Assembly (NCBI RefSeq): GCF_019711495.1
Contig: NZ_JAIGNM010000001.1
Span: 992,001-1,056,000 of the forward strand
Direction of reading: 5' to 3'
Origin: Qipengyuania xiamenensis
GTDB taxonomy: Bacteria > Pseudomonadota > Alphaproteobacteria > Sphingomonadales > Sphingomonadaceae
Length of the DNA: 64,000 nt
The translations under genes and the position numbers were made by a program. The notes beneath the pieces were generated by a model, which was not told the origin of the DNA, did not search any database, and worked only from the letters and a program-made list of their open reading frames with translations. Positions 1 to 8,767 of the stretch are shown here, piece after piece (the stretch's first letter is position 1; every line of letters begins with the position of its first letter).

Positions 1-753
1 GTTGACGATTGCGTCCGGGCGCAGCCTGCCCTCGTCGGTCTCGAGCGAATGTTCGAGGATGAAATCGGTATGTTCGGCAAGCCCCGCCTGTTCAAGCACG
101 TTCTGCAGCGCCCGCTCGCCCCAGCGCCCGCGCGCCTTGGGGGCGTTCGTGAGCGAATTGCCGAGCCGCTGCGCCTCGCGCCGGACCTCTTCCTGCCCGA
201 GCCGCATCTGTTCGATCTGCGCGGCGAGCGAGGAGAAGGCATTGGTACGTTTCTCTTCCAGCGCGGCGACCTGATCTTCGTATTTCTTCAACCGGTCGCC
301 AACCGGCTGGAGCAATTCCCTGATCTTCGCCTCGGACGTCTTTTCGGAATGGCCGAACCGCTCGTTCGCGCGCTCGAGGAATTTCTCCTGCGCAGCGCCG
401 AGCACCTTGGCGCCGGTATTTTCGAATTCCTTGAGCAGCTTCTCGCGGCTCTCCTCGAGCAGGCGCTTCTGCTCCTCGAAACCGGCGGCCTGTGCTTTCA
501 GGGCCGTATTCTCCTCACGCGCCGCATCGAGCTTCCCGGCAAGCTCGTCCGCACGCGCAGCGCGATCGGACATGGTCGCCAGCTCGGGCGCCATGCGCGA
601 CAGTTTATCGGAGAGGTCTTTCGCCTCTGCATCGCGTTCGGCATGGCGTGCCTGCCAGTCGGCCGCAGGGCGCGAGCCGAAAAACCATCCGGCGAAGCCT
701 CCCACAAGGAGGCCGCCGAACAGTGCGATGAGGATGAAAAGCATTGGGTCCAT
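1..753 (-). CDS. rmuC: DNA recombination protein RmuC, partial (N-terminal part)
   Basis: The reading frame is open from ATG at 753 to the window edge, so 251 residues are seen and the C-terminal nuclease-like core is missing. An N-terminal membrane anchor (residues 4-26, Gly-rich and hydrophobic) is followed by a long charged coiled coil (about 30-200). The conserved RmuC block then begins, with ARGRWGERALQNVLEQAGL and a following DFILEHS segment. RmuC proteins limit inversions and other rearrangements at short repeats; the biochemistry is poorly known. It is the last visible gene of a minus-strand run recR, def, rmuC. Confidence 0.9.
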   Translation of the reverse strand, partial: MDPMLFILIALFGGLLVGGFAGWFFGSRPAADWQARHAERDAEAKDLSDKLSRMAPELATMSDRAARADELAGKLDAAREENTALKAQAAGFEEQKRLLEESREKLLKEFENTGAKVLGAAQEKFLERANERFGHSEKTSEAKIRELLQPVGDRLKKYEDQVAALEEKRTNAFSSLAAQIEQMRLGQEEVRREAQRLGNSLTNAPKARGRWGERALQNVLEQAGLAEHTDFILEHSLETDEGRLRPDAIVN

Positions 754-822
754 CCCGCCACATTAGGCGGAACGGAGAGGGAACGCTAGAGCGCTTTCAC
801 CAATTTCAACCGTTTCGGAGGC

Positions 823-1389
823 TTACGCCGCCTCGCGCAGTTTTTTCAGCTTCTTCAGCGCCATGTTGCGCTTGAGGCGCGAGAGGTGGTCGATGAAGAG
901 AATGCCTTCGAGATGGTCCATCTCGTGCTGGATGCACGTCGCCATCAGGCCGTCGAGCTCTTCTTCTTGGGTCTCGCCATCGAGATCCTGATAACGCACG
1001 CGGCAGGTGGCCGGCCGGTCGACATCGGCGAAGATATCGGGGACCGAAAGGCAACCTTCCTGGTATGTCGCGAGCTCCTCCGCCGGATCGAGGATCTCGG
1101 GATTGATGAAGACCCGCGGTTCCTTCTTCGTCGGATAGTGGACGTGTTCGTGGCCGCCGTGATTGCAGACCTCGCCCTCGGCTTCCTCGTCCTCGGGCTG
1201 GAGATCGATCACCAGCACGCGCTTCGGCACGCCGACCTGGATAGCCGCGAGACCGATACCGGGTGCGTCATACATGGTTTCGAACATGTCGGAGACGAGT
1301 TCGCGCAGTTCGTCGTCGAACTCGGTTACGGGTTCGGACACGACCTTGAGCCGGGGATCCGGCACTTCGAGAATTTCACGGATAGCCAT
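823..1389 (-). CDS. def: Peptide deformylase
   Basis: 188-residue metalloenzyme that removes the formyl group from the N-terminal methionine of new proteins in the cytoplasm. All three signature motifs are present: [10 protein letters not shown] at 44-53, EGCLS at 111-115 (metal-binding Cys113) and HEMDH at 155-159 (two metal-binding His and the catalytic Glu). Between residues 65 and 90 there is an acidic and His-rich insertion (containing HGGHEHVH) that bacterial Def of about 170 residues lacks. It lies 63 bp downstream of recR and upstream of rmuC on the same strand. The formyl group it removes is added by the product of fmt, which is close by on the other strand. Confidence 0.97.
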   Translation of the reverse strand: MAIREILEVPDPRLKVVSEPVTEFDDELRELVSDMFETMYDAPGIGLAAIQVGVPKRVLVIDLQPEDEEAEGEVCNHGGHEHVHYPTKKEPRVFINPEILDPAEELATYQEGCLSVPDIFADVDRPATCRVRYQDLDGETQEEELDGLMATCIQHEMDHLEGILFIDHLSRLKRNMALKKLKKLREAA

Positions 1390-1416
1390 GGAGGGTCAGA
1401 TAGGCGCTGAATCCGA

Positions 1417-1434
1417 CCAATTCAATCGAATTGG
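1417..1434. repeat. Inverted repeat in the recR-def gap
   Basis: CCAATTC-AATC-GAATTGG forms a 7-bp perfect stem with a 4-base loop in the 63-bp gap between the recR stop and the def start. No T-run follows it, so it does not look like a terminator. It may be an RNA hairpin or a protein-binding palindrome setting def expression. The structure is seen; the function is a guess. Confidence 0.35.
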
Positions 1435-1452
1435 AGCGGTCAGAGTAATCGC

Positions 1453-2049
1453 CTAGCCGAGCGGCCTGCGCGCTCTCAAAGCCTGCGCCAGCGTGCCTTC
1501 ATCCAGATAGTCGAGTTCACCGCCTACAGGGAGACCATGCGCGAGCTGGGTGATGCGGACCGGAAAGTCCTCCAGCCGCTCGGCGAGGTAATGCGCGGTC
1601 GTCTGGCCTTCGAGCGTGGCGTTCATCGCTAGCACGACCTCGTCTATCCCGCCCTCCTCGACGCGGGACAGAAGGCTCGCGATGTTCAAATCTTCTGGCC
1701 GGATACCGTCGAGTGCGGACAGCTTGCCGCCGAGCACGTGATACTTGCCGGTGAAGAGTTTCGCGCGGTCCAGCGCCCAGAGGTCGGCGACATCCTCCAC
1801 CACGCACAGCCCCTTGCCGTCGCGGCGCGGGTCGGCGCAGATACCGCAGGGGTTGGTGGTGTCGACATTGCCGCAGGTGTCGCATTCGACCAGCGCCTCG
1901 CCCACAGTGGCTAGTGCTTCCAGCAGCGCCGGAAGCGCGCTTTCGCGGCGTTTCACCAGCCACAGCACGGCACGCCGCGCGCTGCGCGGGCCGAGGCCGG
2001 GAAGGCGTGCCAGCGCGGCGGCCAGCGTCTCGATCTCTTGCGATGCCAT
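1453..2049 (-). CDS. recR: Recombination mediator RecR
   Basis: 198 residues, the usual RecR length. It acts with RecF/RecO to load RecA at single-strand gaps. Visible features are an N-terminal helix-hairpin-helix ([11 protein letters not shown], 16-26), a four-cysteine zinc finger (Cys57, Cys60, Cys68, Cys71) and a Toprim domain with the GKYHVLGG motif at 101-108. The start ATG at 2049 fits the family N-terminus; an upstream in-frame start at 2118 would run into fmt and adds non-family residues. It is transcribed divergently from fmt, 52 bp away. Confidence 0.96.
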   Translation of the reverse strand: MASQEIETLAAALARLPGLGPRSARRAVLWLVKRRESALPALLEALATVGEALVECDTCGNVDTTNPCGICADPRRDGKGLCVVEDVADLWALDRAKLFTGKYHVLGGKLSALDGIRPEDLNIASLLSRVEEGGIDEVVLAMNATLEGQTTAHYLAERLEDFPVRITQLAHGLPVGGELDYLDEGTLAQALRARRPLG

Positions 2050-2101
2050 GGAGGCACAGATAGGGGGCGCGAGCCGAACACGAAAGGTCACAAGAGACGT
2101 C

Positions 2102-3010
2102 ATGCGCATAATCTTCATGGGTAGCCCGGATTTCGCCGTGCCGACGCTGCAGGCGCTGGTGGATGCCGCGCATGAGGTGGTGTGCGTCTACACCCAGCCG
2201 CCCCGCCCCGGCGGCCGCCGCGGGAAAGAACTGACCAAGACCCCGGTGCACCAGCTGGCCGAACGGCTGGGTATCGAAGTGCGCCATCCGGCCTCGCTCA
2301 AATCGGCCGAGGAGCAGGAGAAGTTTGCCGCACTCGATGCCGATGTGGGTGTGGTCGCGGCCTATGGCCTCATCCTCCCGCAGGCGGTGCTCGATGCGCC
2401 GACGCATGGCTGCCTCAACGTCCATGCCTCGCTGCTGCCGCACTGGCGCGGGGCCGCCCCGATCCACCGCTCGATCATGGCGGGTGACGAGGTGACGGGC
2501 GTTACCATCATGCAGATGGAAGCCGGTCTCGATACCGGCCCGATGCTCGCCACCGTGCGAACTCCGGTCGAGGACAAGACGACCGGCGAACTGACCGAGG
2601 AACTGGCCGAACTGGGCGCGCAGTTGATGGTCGGCACGCTGATCGATCTCGATGCGCTTCAGGCCATCGAGCAGGACCACGAGGCGGCGACCTATGCCAA
2701 GAAGATCGACAAGGCCGAGGCACGGATCGACTGGTCGCGCTCTGCGGACGAAGTAGTGCGCCAGATCCACGGCCTCTCGCCCTTCCCCGGCGCCTGGTCG
2801 GAGATGGATGGAGCGCGGGTGAAATTCCTCCGTGCGGAAGTCGCCGAAGGCTCGGGTAAAGCGGGGACGGTCATCGATGATGACCTCGCCATTGCCTGCG
2901 GTGAAGGCGCCATCCGCCCAATCCGCCTCCAGCGGGCCGGCAAACCCGCGATGGACCGTGACGAGTTCCTGCGCGGCAACGCGATTGCGAAGGGCGCGCA
3001 CTTCTCGTGA
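2102..3010 (+). CDS. fmt: Methionyl-tRNA formyltransferase
   Basis: 302 residues. It formylates the initiator Met-tRNA using 10-formyl-tetrahydrofolate. The start is placed at the ATG giving [14 protein letters not shown], the family N-terminus; longer in-frame starts run antisense through recR. The active-site signature [17 protein letters not shown] is at 105-121 with Asn106 and His108, and the catalytic Asp is at 144 (GLDTGP). The C-terminal tRNA-binding OB-like domain covers about 205-302. The stop codon overlaps the truA start (GTGA), so the two genes are translationally coupled. Confidence 0.97.
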   Translation: MRIIFMGSPDFAVPTLQALVDAAHEVVCVYTQPPRPGGRRGKELTKTPVHQLAERLGIEVRHPASLKSAEEQEKFAALDADVGVVAAYGLILPQAVLDAPTHGCLNVHASLLPHWRGAAPIHRSIMAGDEVTGVTIMQMEAGLDTGPMLATVRTPVEDKTTGELTEELAELGAQLMVGTLIDLDALQAIEQDHEAATYAKKIDKAEARIDWSRSADEVVRQIHGLSPFPGAWSEMDGARVKFLRAEVAEGSGKAGTVIDDDLAIACGEGAIRPIRLQRAGKPAMDRDEFLRGNAIAKGAHFS

Positions 3011-3756
3011 CCCGCTTCGCGCTCACCATAGAATTCGACGGGACACCCTTTGTCGGGCTCCAGCGTCAGGACAATGGTCCGAGCGTCCAGCAATCGCTCG
3101 AGGACGCCGCCTTCCGCGTCACGGGCGAGGAAGTCCGGCTTTTCAGCGCGGGGAGGACAGACACCGGTGTCCATGCGCTCGCCATGCGCAGCCACATGGA
3201 TATCGAGAAGGCCATCGCGCCCTTCCGCCTGATGGAAGCGCTGAATGCGCAGGTCCGACCCGACCCGATCGCGGTCACGCATTGCGAAGTGGTGCCGGAC
3301 GACTGGCACGCGCGCTTTTCCTGCACCGGTCGCAGCTATGTCTACCGCATCGCCAACCGCCGCGCGCCGCTGACGCTGGATCGCAACCGCATGTGGCAAG
3401 TGCCGCAGGAACTAGATCACGAGGCTATGGACCGCGCTGCCAAGGCGCTGGTCGGCCTGCACGATTTCACGACCTTTCGCTCGGTCCAGTGCCAATCGCA
3501 AAGCCCGGTGAAGACGCTCGACCGGCTCGATGTTGAGCGCGAAGGCGACGAGGTCCGCATCCGCGCTGCCGCGCGCAGCTTCCTGCATCACCAAGTCCGC
3601 AGCATGGTCGGCTGTCTGGCGCTGGTCGGCATGGGTCGCTGGCGCGAGGAGCAGCTGGCCGAAGCGCTGGAAGCGAAAGACCGGCAGGCCCTCGGCCTCA
3701 ACGCCCCGCCGCACGGGCTTTACTTCGTCGATGCGACCTATCCGGACGATATCTGA
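3007..3756 (+). CDS. truA: tRNA pseudouridine(38-40) synthase
   Basis: 249 residues; makes pseudouridine at positions 38-40 in the anticodon arm of many tRNAs. The catalytic motif [10 protein letters not shown] spans 48-57 with the nucleophile Asp52. [11 protein letters not shown] near residue 196 is the second conserved TruA block. The GTG start overlaps the fmt stop by 3 bp, and no other start gives the canonical [13 protein letters not shown]-terminus. The fmt-truA pairing is frequent in alphaproteobacteria. Confidence 0.97.
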   Translation: MTRFALTIEFDGTPFVGLQRQDNGPSVQQSLEDAAFRVTGEEVRLFSAGRTDTGVHALAMRSHMDIEKAIAPFRLMEALNAQVRPDPIAVTHCEVVPDDWHARFSCTGRSYVYRIANRRAPLTLDRNRMWQVPQELDHEAMDRAAKALVGLHDFTTFRSVQCQSQSPVKTLDRLDVEREGDEVRIRAAARSFLHHQVRSMVGCLALVGMGRWREEQLAEALEAKDRQALGLNAPPHGLYFVDATYPDDI

Positions 3757-3839
3757 CGTAACGGCACCCTAGCCAAGCCCTTGAACGAGGCGTAGCGAGA
3801 CCCACAAACAGGTTTCGTAACGCAACGAAAGGGAATTGG

Positions 3840-4949
3840 ATGACCACCGGCAAACAGCTTTTCACCACGCTCGAAAGCGACGGCACACTTACGCTTGCAA
3901 TCGAGGAGGTCACTTTCCCCGAGCCGACCGGCAACCAGGTCCTCGTCAAGATGGAAGCGGCGCCGATCAACCCGTCGGACCTCGCGATCCTCACCGGCGC
4001 GGCCGATTTCGAGAACGCCGAATATTCGGACGGCAAGGTCGTCGCCAAGATGCCCGAACCGTTCAACTCGGGACAGAAATCGCGCCATGGGCAGAAACTT
4101 CCCGCGGGTAACGAAGGCGCCGGCACCGTCATCGCCACGGGTGACAGCGACATGGCCAAGGCGCTGATGGGCCAGCGCGTCGCCTGCGTACCGGGCAACG
4201 CCTTCAGCCAGTATGCCATCGCCGACGCCGCCATGTGCCTGCCGCTGGGCGACCACAGTGCGGAAGCCGGCGCATCGAGCTTCGTCAACCCGATGACCGC
4301 GCTCGGCTTCGTCGAAAACGCCAAGGCGGACGGCCAGAAGGCAATCCTGCACACGGTGGGCGCATCGAACCTCGGCCAGATGCTCAACCGCATCTGTCTC
4401 GAAGACGGGATCGATCTCGTGAACATCGTGCGCAAGGATGACCAGGCAGAGCTGCTCAAGTCACAGGGCGCGAAGCATGTCGTGAATTCCTCGGACGACG
4501 ATTTCATGGACCAACTGCGGAGCGCGATCGACGAGACCGATGCTTTCTACGGCTTCGACCCCATCGGCGGCGGCCAGATGGTCGACAGCTGCTTCAAGGC
4601 GATGGAGCAGGTCGCCGTGTCGAAGATGACCGAATATTCGCGCTATGGTTCGAACCAGGCGAAGCGCATGTTCATCTACGGCCGTCTCGACTTCGGCCCC
4701 ACCATCCTGACCCCGGCCTACGGCTTCGGCTGGACGCTATCGGGCTGGCTGCTGACGCCGTTCCTGCAGACTGCCGGCATGGAAACGGTGATGCGGATGC
4801 GCACCCGCGTGCTCGAAAACCTCACCACGACCTTCGCCAGCAGCTACAAGACCAAGGTCGATCTCGAAGGCATGCTGACCAAGGATGCGATCCTCGACTA
4901 TCGCCAGATGAAGACGGGCGAGAAGTACCTCGTCACGCCGCACGGCTGA
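3840..4949 (+). CDS. Zinc-less MDR-family NAD(P)H-dependent oxidoreductase
   Basis: 369 residues of the medium-chain dehydrogenase/reductase fold. An N-terminal GroES-like part (about 30-150, with APINPSDL at 41-48 and NEGAG at 91-95) precedes a Rossmann domain whose glycine motif is VGASNLGQ (173-180). The Cys/His ligands of catalytic-zinc alcohol dehydrogenases are not seen, so it resembles quinone/enoyl reductases rather than zinc alcohol dehydrogenases. The substrate cannot be told. An AAAGGGA ribosome site precedes the ATG by 6 bases. It stands alone 83 bp after truA and converges on the asparaginase gene with a 2-bp gap. Confidence 0.75.
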   Translation: MTTGKQLFTTLESDGTLTLAIEEVTFPEPTGNQVLVKMEAAPINPSDLAILTGAADFENAEYSDGKVVAKMPEPFNSGQKSRHGQKLPAGNEGAGTVIATGDSDMAKALMGQRVACVPGNAFSQYAIADAAMCLPLGDHSAEAGASSFVNPMTALGFVENAKADGQKAILHTVGASNLGQMLNRICLEDGIDLVNIVRKDDQAELLKSQGAKHVVNSSDDDFMDQLRSAIDETDAFYGFDPIGGGQMVDSCFKAMEQVAVSKMTEYSRYGSNQAKRMFIYGRLDFGPTILTPAYGFGWTLSGWLLTPFLQTAGMETVMRMRTRVLENLTTTFASSYKTKVDLEGMLTKDAILDYRQMKTGEKYLVTPHG

Positions 4950-4951
4950 GC

Positions 4952-5926
4952 CTAGCGGCCGTCGAAGGCTTTCTGGATGGCGGCGGGGTCGGTGATCCCG
5001 CCCGCCAACAGCAGTTGCAGCAGGATACGCGCCTTCTGCGGATTGAGCGCACGGGCGGCGACGAAGCCGTTTTCCGTGTCCTCGGGCTCGCGGTCGACAA
5101 GGCCTTCATCGGCGCGGCTGGCGCGCACCACTGGTAGACCGCGTTTAGCCTGCGCCACCAGCGCCGCCCTCGCGCTTTCAGGCATATTGCCCTCACCCAC
5201 ACCAGCGACGACGATACCGCGCGTATTCTCTCCGACCTGCCGCTCGACACCTGCAGCATCGAACCCGGCATAGGCATAGACGATCACGACCTCGGGCAGC
5301 TTGTCGCACCAGTCGAAGCTGGCAGGCCCACCCTGTCGCCACGGCGCACCGAACCACTCCAGGCTGGCCGGCGTAACGAGGCCGATCGATTCGCGCGGGA
5401 AACCCCGGAATGCCTCGGTTCCGCGCGTGCGGACCTTGCGCACGTCGCGCGCGGCAAAAACGCGGTCGCCCATCACGACCAGCACACCGCGCCCGGCGGC
5501 ATCGGGATCGCTCGCGACACGCACGGCATTGGCGAAATTCCTGAGGCCGTCATAACCGACCGCGTCGGCAGGCCGCATCGCTCCGACTACGACGACCGGC
5601 TTTTCGGCAGGTAGCGTCAGGTCGAGCAGGAATGCGGTTTCCTCCAGCGTGTCGGTTCCGTGGGTGATGACCACGCCCGCACATTCGGGATCGTCCAGCG
5701 CCTCGCAAACCGCAGTGTGGAGCGCATTCCAGACCTCGGGTCCCATGTCCGCGGAATCGATATTGGCGATCTGGCGGCCCGACAGCTCCGCCTCCAGCCC
5801 CAATCCGCCGACCTTCTCGAGATAGTCCTCGATCCCAATTTCGCCTGCACGATAATCCTTGGCGATGGCCGACCCGGCGATGCCCGCAATGGTGCCGCCG
5901 GTGGCAAGAACGGTGAGTTTCGTCAT
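4952..5926 (-). CDS. Asparaginase (asparaginase/glutaminase family)
   Basis: 324 residues; hydrolyses L-asparagine to aspartate and ammonia. The first active-site motif ATGGTIAG is at 8-15 (nucleophile Thr12) and the second, HGTDTLEETA, at 89-98 (Thr91-Asp92). A conserved Lys follows in DVRKVRT. There is no signal peptide, so a cytoplasmic enzyme is expected even though the sequence pattern is close to the secreted type II group. Glutaminase side activity is possible. A separate glutaminase gene is found near 27.2 kb. Confidence 0.9.
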   Translation of the reverse strand: MTKLTVLATGGTIAGIAGSAIAKDYRAGEIGIEDYLEKVGGLGLEAELSGRQIANIDSADMGPEVWNALHTAVCEALDDPECAGVVITHGTDTLEETAFLLDLTLPAEKPVVVVGAMRPADAVGYDGLRNFANAVRVASDPDAAGRGVLVVMGDRVFAARDVRKVRTRGTEAFRGFPRESIGLVTPASLEWFGAPWRQGGPASFDWCDKLPEVVIVYAYAGFDAAGVERQVGENTRGIVVAGVGEGNMPESARAALVAQAKRGLPVVRASRADEGLVDREPEDTENGFVAARALNPQKARILLQLLLAGGITDPAAIQKAFDGR

Positions 5927-5995
5927 AAAGGCGCGTTAGCGGCAATTGATTTATGTGTCAGCCGCGCTATGTGGCGCTTCACCCGACGTTGGTTG

Positions 5996-6071
5996 GGGCG
6001 CTTAGCTCAGTTGGTAGAGCATCTCGTTTACACCGAGAGGGTCGGCGGTTCGAGCCCGTCAGCGCCCACCA
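5996..6071 (+). tRNA. tRNA-Val (anticodon UAC)
   Basis: A 76-base cloverleaf with acceptor stem GGGCGCT/AGCGCCC, D-arm containing AGCTCAGTTGGTAGAGC, anticodon loop TTTACAC (anticodon TAC, reads GUA and related Val codons), T-loop GGTTCGAGCC and an encoded CCA at 6069-6071. All stems pair. There is no integrase gene or repeated 3' end nearby to suggest use as an attachment site. Confidence 0.96.
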
Positions 6072-6142
6072 GTTTCGATCAGTCAAAAGCATCCGGGGGA
6101 TGGTTTTGCATCGAAACTCCCGAGCGCAAGCGACGGGTCCCC

Positions 6143-6916
6143 CTACATCGCCATCCAGCTTTGCCACAGCATGTAGGCTGCAACGGCGAAGATGATTCCT
6201 GCGAAGATCTTCGTCAGCGCTCCCGTGCTCGCCAGCTTGCGTGCCATGCGGGTGCCGAACATGCTGCCAATGATGCCACCGGCCACGAAGATGCCGGCCA
6301 GCGCCCAGTCGACCAATCCCGAAATCGCGTAGTTGGCAGAAGTCGTCAGGCCGAAGGCGCTGACGGCGACCAGGCTGGTGCCGACCGCATTGATCATCGG
6401 CATTCGCGTCGATGCAAGCAGGCCCGGGACGATCAGGAAACCGCCGCCGATCCCGAAAAAGCCGGAAACTGCGCCGGCGCCCAATCCCGTGCCGAGAAGT
6501 CTTGGCGCATTGTCCTTGCCCAGCCGCACATCCGCATCGCTCTTGCGACCCTTGTCACGCAGCATCAGCGCGCCGACGACCAGCATCAGCAGCGCGAAGA
6601 GGAACAGCAGCTTCTGTCCGTCTATGTTCTTGCCCAGCGTCGATCCGCCAAGAGCGCCAAGGATACCGGCGGCTGCAAAGGTCATTCCACATGGCCATTT
6701 GACCGTGCCTGCGCGCGCATGGTTGAACAGTCCGCCAAGCGCATTGGCCGCCACCGCCAGCGCGCTGGTTCCGATCGCGACATGCGGGTTCGAAACGCCG
6801 ACGACATAAACCATCAGCGGGACGGCAAGGATCGACCCGCCCCCGCCGATCAGCCCGAGGACAAAGCCCACGGCGCCACCCGAAAGCGCGCCGGAAAGCC
6901 AGTAGATCCAGTCCAT
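6143..6916 (-). CDS. TauE/SafE-family membrane anion exporter
   Basis: 257 residues with about 8 hydrophobic helices and the two Gly-rich family repeats (GFVLGLIGGGGSILAVPL near the N-terminus and GFFGIGGGFLIVPGL in the middle). Members export sulfite, organosulfonates and related anions across the inner membrane. The ATG at 6916 shares one base with the stop of the upstream sulfide:quinone oxidoreductase gene (TGATG), so the two are coupled. This suggests the exported product is a sulfur anion such as sulfite or thiosulfate made after sulfide oxidation. The substrate is inferred only from context. Confidence 0.88.
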   Translation of the reverse strand: MDWIYWLSGALSGGAVGFVLGLIGGGGSILAVPLMVYVVGVSNPHVAIGTSALAVAANALGGLFNHARAGTVKWPCGMTFAAAGILGALGGSTLGKNIDGQKLLFLFALLMLVVGALMLRDKGRKSDADVRLGKDNAPRLLGTGLGAGAVSGFFGIGGGFLIVPGLLASTRMPMINAVGTSLVAVSAFGLTTSANYAISGLVDWALAGIFVAGGIIGSMFGTRMARKLASTGALTKIFAGIIFAVAAYMLWQSWMAM

Positions 6917-8142
6917 CAGCCAAGCTTCCCGGGTTTGACGAGCCATTCATGGCCCTTGAGCATGCCTTCCCAATAGAGCTTGGGCAGTATGTCGGCCTTG
7001 AGCACCCAGGCACGGCGCGTCGGCTTCGTGCCGTCGAGCGCCCAGTCCGGAAAGCTCGGCAGCAGCTTCCCGCCATATCCGAATTCGGCGAGCACGATCT
7101 TGCCGCGCTCGACGGTCAGCGGACAGCTGCCATAGCCATCATATTGGGATGGCATGGGCTTATCGAGGATAGCGGCGATAAGGTTGCTCGCGACGATCGG
7201 AGCCTGCTTGCGCGCGGCAGCAGCCGTCTTTGCGTTGGGGGTATTCGTACAATCGCCAAGGCCGAAGACGTTGTCGAACCGCGTGTGGCGCAGCGTCTCC
7301 TGGTCGACATCGATCCAGCCGCCTTCACCGGCAAGCGGGCTAGACTTGATGAAATCCGGCGCGGTCTGCGGTGGGCAGACATGCAGCATGTCGAAATCGA
7401 CCGTCTTACTGCCATCGGCGGTCTCGAAAGTCGCGGTCTTCGCGCTGCCATCGACCGCAGTGAGCCGCTCGTTGAGGTCCAGCGTAATGCCGTAGCGCCC
7501 GACATATTCCATCAGCGCCGGCACATAGTCGGCTACGCCGAACAACACGCCGCCGGCATTGTGGAAATGCACGTCGATATCCGAGAGGACGCCCCGGCGC
7601 TCCCATTCGGAGCACGACAGGTACATCGCCTTCTGCGGCGCACCGGCACATTTGATGGGCATCGGCGGCTGGGTAAAAAGCGCTCGGCCCGATCGCAGGC
7701 GCTGGACGAGTTCCCACGTGTAGGGCGCAAGGTCGTAACGATAATTCGATGTGACACCGTTGCGGCCAAGCGTGTCCGACAGCCCCTCTACTCCGTCCCA
7801 GTCGAGTTTCAGGCCCGCGGCGACCACGAGGAAGATATATTTGATGCGCGAACCGTCGGCGAGGACGACAGTGTTGTTGCCGGGTTCGAAAGCCGTGGCT
7901 GCCTGGCGTATCCACGACACGTAGTCGGGCATGACCGAAGCCATATCCCGTTCGGTCTGCTTGGCCTGGAAAATGCCGCCTCCGACCATGGTCCAGCCGG
8001 GCTGGTAGTAATGCTTGTCTGAAGGCTCGACGATTGCGATCCGGAGACTGGGCTCACGCTTGTGCAGGGAGGCCGCAGTGGCAATCCCAGCCGCACCTCC
8101 GCCGACGATTACCACTTCGAATTCGGAAGTACCGTTGGTCAT
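6916..8142 (-). CDS. sqr: Type II sulfide:quinone oxidoreductase
   Basis: 408 residues; flavoprotein on the inner face of the membrane that oxidises sulfide and passes electrons to quinone. The FAD-binding motif is VIVGGGAAGIA (11-21). Two cysteines match the redox pair of the mitochondrial-type enzyme: Cys165 in KCAGAPQKAMY and Cys340 in YGSCPL. The FAD-closing motif NVFGLGDCTN is at 291-300. These agree with the type II (SQOR-like) class, which hands the sulfane sulfur to an acceptor. It is first in a two-gene operon with the TauE/SafE exporter and has a candidate operator-promoter directly upstream. Confidence 0.9.
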   Translation of the reverse strand: MTNGTSEFEVVIVGGGAAGIATAASLHKREPSLRIAIVEPSDKHYYQPGWTMVGGGIFQAKQTERDMASVMPDYVSWIRQAATAFEPGNNTVVLADGSRIKYIFLVVAAGLKLDWDGVEGLSDTLGRNGVTSNYRYDLAPYTWELVQRLRSGRALFTQPPMPIKCAGAPQKAMYLSCSEWERRGVLSDIDVHFHNAGGVLFGVADYVPALMEYVGRYGITLDLNERLTAVDGSAKTATFETADGSKTVDFDMLHVCPPQTAPDFIKSSPLAGEGGWIDVDQETLRHTRFDNVFGLGDCTNTPNAKTAAAARKQAPIVASNLIAAILDKPMPSQYDGYGSCPLTVERGKIVLAEFGYGGKLLPSFPDWALDGTKPTRRAWVLKADILPKLYWEGMLKGHEWLVKPGKLG

Positions 8143-8155
8143 GAGCTATCTCGCA

Positions 8156-8203
8156 ATCTATATATTAGATAATCCTGATATAATGTCTCTGCTTCGGAAT
8201 CAA
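8156..8203 (-). promoter_or_regulatory. Candidate promoter and operator palindrome for sqr-tauE
   Basis: On the minus strand a -35-like TTGATT (8198-8203) is 17 bp from a -10-like TATCAG (8175-8180). Immediately downstream is the AT-rich inverted repeat ATCTA-N5-TAGAT (8156-8170), which would cover the transcription start and ends 13 bp before the ATG. Sulfide genes in proteobacteria are often repressed by ArsR-type persulfide sensors (BigR, SqrR) that bind AT-rich palindromes. That such a repressor acts here is inference; no arsR-type gene is in the window. Confidence 0.5.
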
Positions 8204-8209
8204 GGGTAG

Positions 8210-8767
8210 CTAGGGCTGTATGACTGCGTCGATGGCCGCGCGGGCCTCTTCGCCTGACCAGTCGTAGTCTCCGCGGATCCTCCAGACTTCCTGACCCTGC
8301 GCATCATATAGCACAGTCGTGGGCAGTTCCCCGCCGCCAAGTGCGAAACCGAGCTCGGCCTGCCGGTCCATCCACGATGGCAGGTTTTCGTATCCGCCCT
8401 CTTCGAAGAAAGCGGCAACGCGTTCCGCACTGCCCATGTCCTGGCTGACGGTCACGACCCGCAGGGCCTCGCCATATTCGCCCGCCAGATCGTCGAGCAT
8501 CGGCATTTCCTTCACACACGGAGCACACCACGTCGCCCACAGGTTGAGCAGGACGGGCGTGCCCTGAAGTGCGCCGAGGTTGAGTTCGCGCCCTTCCAGA
8601 TCGGTGACATTCATCGCGGGCAGCAATTCGCCCGCCATGCTGCGGTCGATCTCGCCGCTTGCCGCACTTGAAGCACCGCTTTCTTGCGCCTGCTCCGGCG
8701 CGCCACTATCGCAGCCGGCGACAGCAAGACCGAGGATGGTAAAGAGCGTGAGCGACAAGCGGGACAA
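8210..8767 (-). CDS. TlpA-like thioredoxin-fold lipoprotein
   Basis: About 185 residues. A lipoprotein signal (hydrophobic 6-18, LAVAG-C19) is followed by a Ser/Ala/Glu linker and a thioredoxin fold with WATWCAPC at 77-84. TlpA/ResA-type proteins are periplasmic thiol-disulfide reductants for cytochrome c or copper-site assembly. I placed the start at TTG 8767 because GGAG lies 6 bases upstream and the residues after it make a clean lipoprotein n-region. An ATG at 8785 is the alternative. Either start lies head to head with the argH start region. Confidence 0.82.
   Translation of the reverse strand: MSRLSLTLFTILGLAVAGCDSGAPEQAQESGASSAASGEIDRSMAGELLPAMNVTDLEGRELNLGALQGTPVLLNLWATWCAPCVKEMPMLDDLAGEYGEALRVVTVSQDMGSAERVAAFFEEGGYENLPSWMDRQAELGFALGGGELPTTVLYDAQGQEVWRIRGDYDWSGEEARAAIDAVIQP

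Noticed and set aside
49-789. A 246-codon plus-strand frame at the window start
   Set aside because: The minus strand encodes RmuC with its coiled coil and conserved block; the plus frame is its shadow.
1517-3001. A 494-codon minus-strand frame across recR and fmt
   Set aside because: It covers two well-identified genes in other frames and matches no family.
5996-6071. tRNA-Val as an integration site for a mobile element
   Set aside because: No integrase, no repeated tRNA 3' end and no change of gene type follow it.
6916-8142. The flavoprotein as an NADH dehydrogenase (Ndh-2)
   Set aside because: The two Cys at 165 and 340 in CAGAP and GSCPL contexts fit type II sulfide:quinone oxidoreductase, not Ndh-2.
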